8,274 nucleotides of DNA from Opitutus sp. GAS368 (lineage in GTDB: Bacteria; Verrucomicrobiota; Verrucomicrobiia; Opitutales; Opitutaceae), in assembly GCA_945861235.1 (NCBI GenBank), contig CAMATV010000129.1:1-8274 (forward strand). The letters run 5' to 3'. Shown here in pieces: positions 6,280 through 8,274 of this stretch. Each line of letters starts with the position of its first letter. The first letter of the stretch is position 1. The position numbers and the translations under genes were made by a program. The notes below the pieces were generated by a model that worked only from the letters and a program-made list of their open reading frames with translations, did no database searches and was not told the origin of the DNA.

Positions 6280-7545
6280 TTAGGGTTGCGGATCCAAGAT
6301 TTTCAAGCGCGCGAGGCGGCGAGATTCGGTGTCGGCAACGAGGACGGAAGGAAGATCGGCGGGTTCAAAATTAGGAATGGTCGCAAGAACGTGTTCAACG
6401 ACGCGGGGAATCGCAAGGAAGGGAATTTCACTGGCGAGGAAGGCGGCGACGGCGACCTCGTTGGCGGCGTTGAAGATCGCGGGAGCGACTCCGGCGGCGG
6501 CCATGGTCTCGCGGGCGAGGCGGAGGAGCGGGAAGCGGCTTTCGTCAATGGGGCGAAATTCGAGGGAGAGTAGCTTCGTGAAATCGAGGGCGGAGTCGAC
6601 GCCGGGGGCACGCACGGGGTGGAGCAAGGCGTGCTGGATCGGAAACGTCATCGACGGTGGGCACAGTTGGGCGAGCATGGCGCCGTCGGTGAATTCGACG
6701 AAGGCGTGAACGATGCTCTGGGGGTGGAGTACCGCGGTGCATTGCTCGGGGCGCAGCCCGAAGAGGCATTGGGCTTCGATGAGCTCGAGGCCTTTGTTGG
6801 CGAGCGTGGCGGAGTCGACCGTGATTTTCGGGCCCATCGACCAGTTGGGGTGGTGGAGGGCGTCGGCGGGAGTAACGTGGGCGAGGCGTGCGGCGGGCCA
6901 GTCGCGGAATGCGCCGCCGCTGGCGGTGAGGATGATGCGACGCACGCCGGTGTGCGGGTGGCCCTCGAGGCACTGGAAGACGGCGTTGTGTTCGCTGTCG
7001 ACGGGGAGAATTTTTGCGCCGGATTTTTTGGCGGCGGCCACGACGAATTTACCGGCGAGAACGAGGATCTCTTTGGAGGCGAGGGCGAGGTCTTTGCCGG
7101 CGGCGAGGGCGGCGAGGGCGGGTGCGAGGCCGGTGGTGCCGACGACGGCGACGAGGACGGTGTCGGCGGCGGGGAGTTGGGCGAGTTCAACGAGGCCGGA
7201 GAGCCCGCCGACGAGGTGGGTGCCGGCGGGGAATGCGGCGAGATTGGCGCGGGCGGCGGAGTAAGCGGCATCGTCGAAGAGGCCGACGTGGCGAACATCG
7301 AACTGGCGAGCGATGGCCGCGAGTTTCTCCCATTTGGAGTGGGCGGCGATGCCAACGAGTTCGAGTTTGTCACGGTGGGCGGCGAGGACGCGGAGGGTAT
7401 TCTCGCCGATGGAGCCGGTGGCGCCGAGGAGGACGACGCGTTTGCGGGGGGAGGGAGCGGCGGAAGTAACCACGGAGGAAGGCGAAGGTGCGGAGCGTTT
7501 AGACAAACGCAGAAATTTTAACCACGGATGGACACGGATGGACAC
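6280..7545 (-). CDS. dxr: 1-deoxy-D-xylulose 5-phosphate reductoisomerase
   Basis: Dxr (IspC) converts DXP to MEP with NADPH and a divalent metal, the first committed step of the MEP pathway and the target of fosmidomycin. Numbered from ATG 7545 (421 aa): the NADPH fold is GATGSIG (41-47); the motif usually written ANKE is ASKE (156-159); the metal-binding region DSEHNAVFQ has D183 and E185; the catalytic loop is SGGAFRDW (210-216 region), followed by HPNWSMGPKITVDSATLANKG (232-252) with N250, K251 and E254; HPQSIVH and FNAANEVAVAAFL complete the family pattern. The first about 10 residues (MSIRVHPWL) are encoded by one arm of the repeat at 7519-7635. The native start is therefore probably internal, GTG 7473 (about 397 aa, the usual length) or TTG 7506, unless the repeat supplied a new ATG. 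I give the outermost frame. It lies between cdsA and rseP. Confidence 0.97.
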   Translation of the reverse strand: MSIRVHPWLKFLRLSKRSAPSPSSVVTSAAPSPRKRVVLLGATGSIGENTLRVLAAHRDKLELVGIAAHSKWEKLAAIARQFDVRHVGLFDDAAYSAARANLAAFPAGTHLVGGLSGLVELAQLPAADTVLVAVVGTTGLAPALAALAAGKDLALASKEILVLAGKFVVAAAKKSGAKILPVDSEHNAVFQCLEGHPHTGVRRIILTASGGAFRDWPAARLAHVTPADALHHPNWSMGPKITVDSATLANKGLELIEAQCLFGLRPEQCTAVLHPQSIVHAFVEFTDGAMLAQLCPPSMTFPIQHALLHPVRAPGVDSALDFTKLLSLEFRPIDESRFPLLRLARETMAAAGVAPAIFNAANEVAVAAFLASEIPFLAIPRVVEHVLATIPNFEPADLPSVLVADTESRRLARLKILDPQP

Positions 7546-7635
7546 GGATGCCGGGCGCGGCGGACACGGGGCCGGAGCGTGGGGAGGTCAGGCGTTTAAT
7601 GCGGTATCCGTGTTTATCCGTGTTCATCGGTGGTT
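7519..7635. repeat. Inverted repeat built of 10-bp GACACGGATG-type units
   Basis: The left arm (7519-7549) is made of three 10-bp units: ACCACGGATG, GACACGGATG, GACACGGATG. The right arm (7606-7635) is its reverse complement at 26 of 30 positions, read as ATCCGTGTTT, ATCCGTGTTC, ATCGGTGGTT. They enclose a 56-bp GC-rich centre. The element fills nearly all of the spacer between the cdsA stop (7651) and dxr, and its left arm supplies the ATG of the longest dxr frame. Three of the four mismatches are C-to-T changes in the right arm. From memory, repeats of this AACCACGGATG type are scattered in intergenic DNA of Verrucomicrobiota and some other phyla and produce spurious IRVHPW-like peptides. 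A second, degenerate TAACCACGGAGG start lies at about 7470-7481. Confidence 0.75.
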
Positions 7636-7650
7636 GAGAACAGACTGTGG

Positions 7651-8274
7651 TCAGGGCAACCGGAAGAGGAAGTAGCCGACCGGGGCGGCGAGGAGGAGGC
7701 TGTCGCTCAGGTCGAACATCCCGCCGATGCCGGGAATGGTGCCACCGGAGTCTTTGCGGTCGGCGCGGCGTTTAATGACGGACTCGACGAGATCGGCGAC
7801 GATGCCGAGGGCGGCGATGGGGGCGGCGCAGAGTGCGGCGATGAGCGGCGTCATGTGCGGGGGGAATTGGTGACGCGCGAAGTGGGCGAAGATGGCGCCA
7901 GTTGCCATGGAAAACAGGATACCGCCAGCGGCACCCTCCCAGGTTTTCTTTGGCGAAATGAGCGGCGACATCTTGTGGCGACCGAAGGCGAGGCCGGAGA
8001 GCAAGGCCCCCATGTCGCAGAATTTTGCGACGACGATGACCCAGAGCGCGATGAGCAGGCGGCCGTCGGGTGTAAGGACGTCGCCGGGCAGAGGCGTGAT
8101 AATGCGCGTCATGTATTCGAGCAGGAGCGCCACGTAAACGAGACCGAAGATGGTCGAGCTGAGGGACTCGACGCGATTTTCCGGGGTGCGTTCGCCGAGG
8201 AGGCGGACGGAAAACACGATGGTGGCGAGGGCGAGCAGCGGTTGGGCGGACCAATGAAACTGCGCTTCAAACCA
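7651..8274 (-). CDS. cdsA: Phosphatidate cytidylyltransferase, 5' end cut by the window
   Basis: CdsA is an integral membrane enzyme that makes CDP-diacylglycerol from phosphatidate and CTP, the branch point of phospholipid synthesis. The frame is open to the window edge, giving 207 visible C-terminal residues (the family is about 260-300), so the N-terminal membrane helices are missing. Visible motifs are FGRHKMSPLISPKKTWEG (97-114), several hydrophobic helices (about 40-57, 72-95, 118-133, 142-165), and the C-terminal signature region VESVIKRRADRKDSGG (163-178) then IPGIGGMFDLSDSLL (180-194). The usual signature reads PGHGG followed by DR; here the His is Ile and the Arg is Leu, while the metal-binding Lys-Asp and the Asp residues remain. 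Such variants occur, as I recall, in the Planctomycetes-Verrucomicrobia group. The stop at 7651 is followed by the inverted repeat and dxr, with which it is probably co-transcribed. Confidence 0.95.
   Translation of the reverse strand, partial: WFEAQFHWSAQPLLALATIVFSVRLLGERTPENRVESLSSTIFGLVYVALLLEYMTRIITPLPGDVLTPDGRLLIALWVIVVAKFCDMGALLSGLAFGRHKMSPLISPKKTWEGAAGGILFSMATGAIFAHFARHQFPPHMTPLIAALCAAPIAALGIVADLVESVIKRRADRKDSGGTIPGIGGMFDLSDSLLLAAPVGYFLFRLP

Noticed and set aside
6619..7521. 300-residue Gly/Glu-rich open frame on the plus strand opposite dxr
   Set aside because: Low-complexity shadow of dxr, with no family features.
7519..7550. CRISPR-like array from the 10-bp repeats
   Set aside because: Units are too short, contiguous without spacers, and mirrored as an inverted repeat; no cas genes are present.
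7313..7675. 120-residue plus-strand frame containing NHGWTRMDTD and SVFIRVHRWL
   Set aside because: These peptides are translations of the repeat arms at 7519-7635 and the rest is dxr antisense; a classic spurious ORF.

Overview
The window is a GC-rich chromosomal segment in which every supportable gene lies on the minus strand. Read in the direction of transcription (right to left) the order is cdsA (cut by the window edge), dxr, rseP, ispG, a 0.5 kb non-coding gap, dnaA, and a small protein of unknown function. The cdsA-dxr-rseP-ispG order, the long three-domain form of IspG, the variant CdsA signature, and the style of the repeats and of the unknown protein all suggest Verrucomicrobiota, probably an Opitutaceae-like bacterium. 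That assignment is inference from recalled family features, not a database result.

Right part (about 4659-8274): a lipid and isoprenoid cluster. CdsA makes CDP-diacylglycerol for phospholipids, Dxr makes MEP (first committed step of the non-mevalonate pathway), RseP is an intramembrane site-2 protease, and IspG carries out the penultimate iron-sulfur step of the MEP pathway. dxr and rseP are 22 bp apart. The two wider spacers of the cluster hold repeats. Between cdsA and dxr is a 117-bp inverted repeat built of 10-bp units, and it reaches into the annotated-length 5' end of dxr. Between rseP and ispG is a REP-like hairpin with a GTAG head.

Middle (2066-2594): non-coding DNA upstream of dnaA. 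It contains two perfect DnaA boxes (TTATTCACA), one near-perfect inverted box and two AT-rich patches. It is the best candidate here for dnaA autoregulation, and possibly for a replication origin.

Left part (1-2065): dnaA, a rho-independent terminator directly after it, then an uncharacterised 184-residue protein with a helical N-terminal domain, a disordered linker and a beta-rich C-terminal domain.

None of the five visible start sites has a clear Shine-Dalgarno sequence. No mobile element gene, RNA gene or CRISPR array was seen. I see no convincing new multi-gene system. The less ordinary items are the repeats, the DnaA-box region and the unknown protein beside dnaA.
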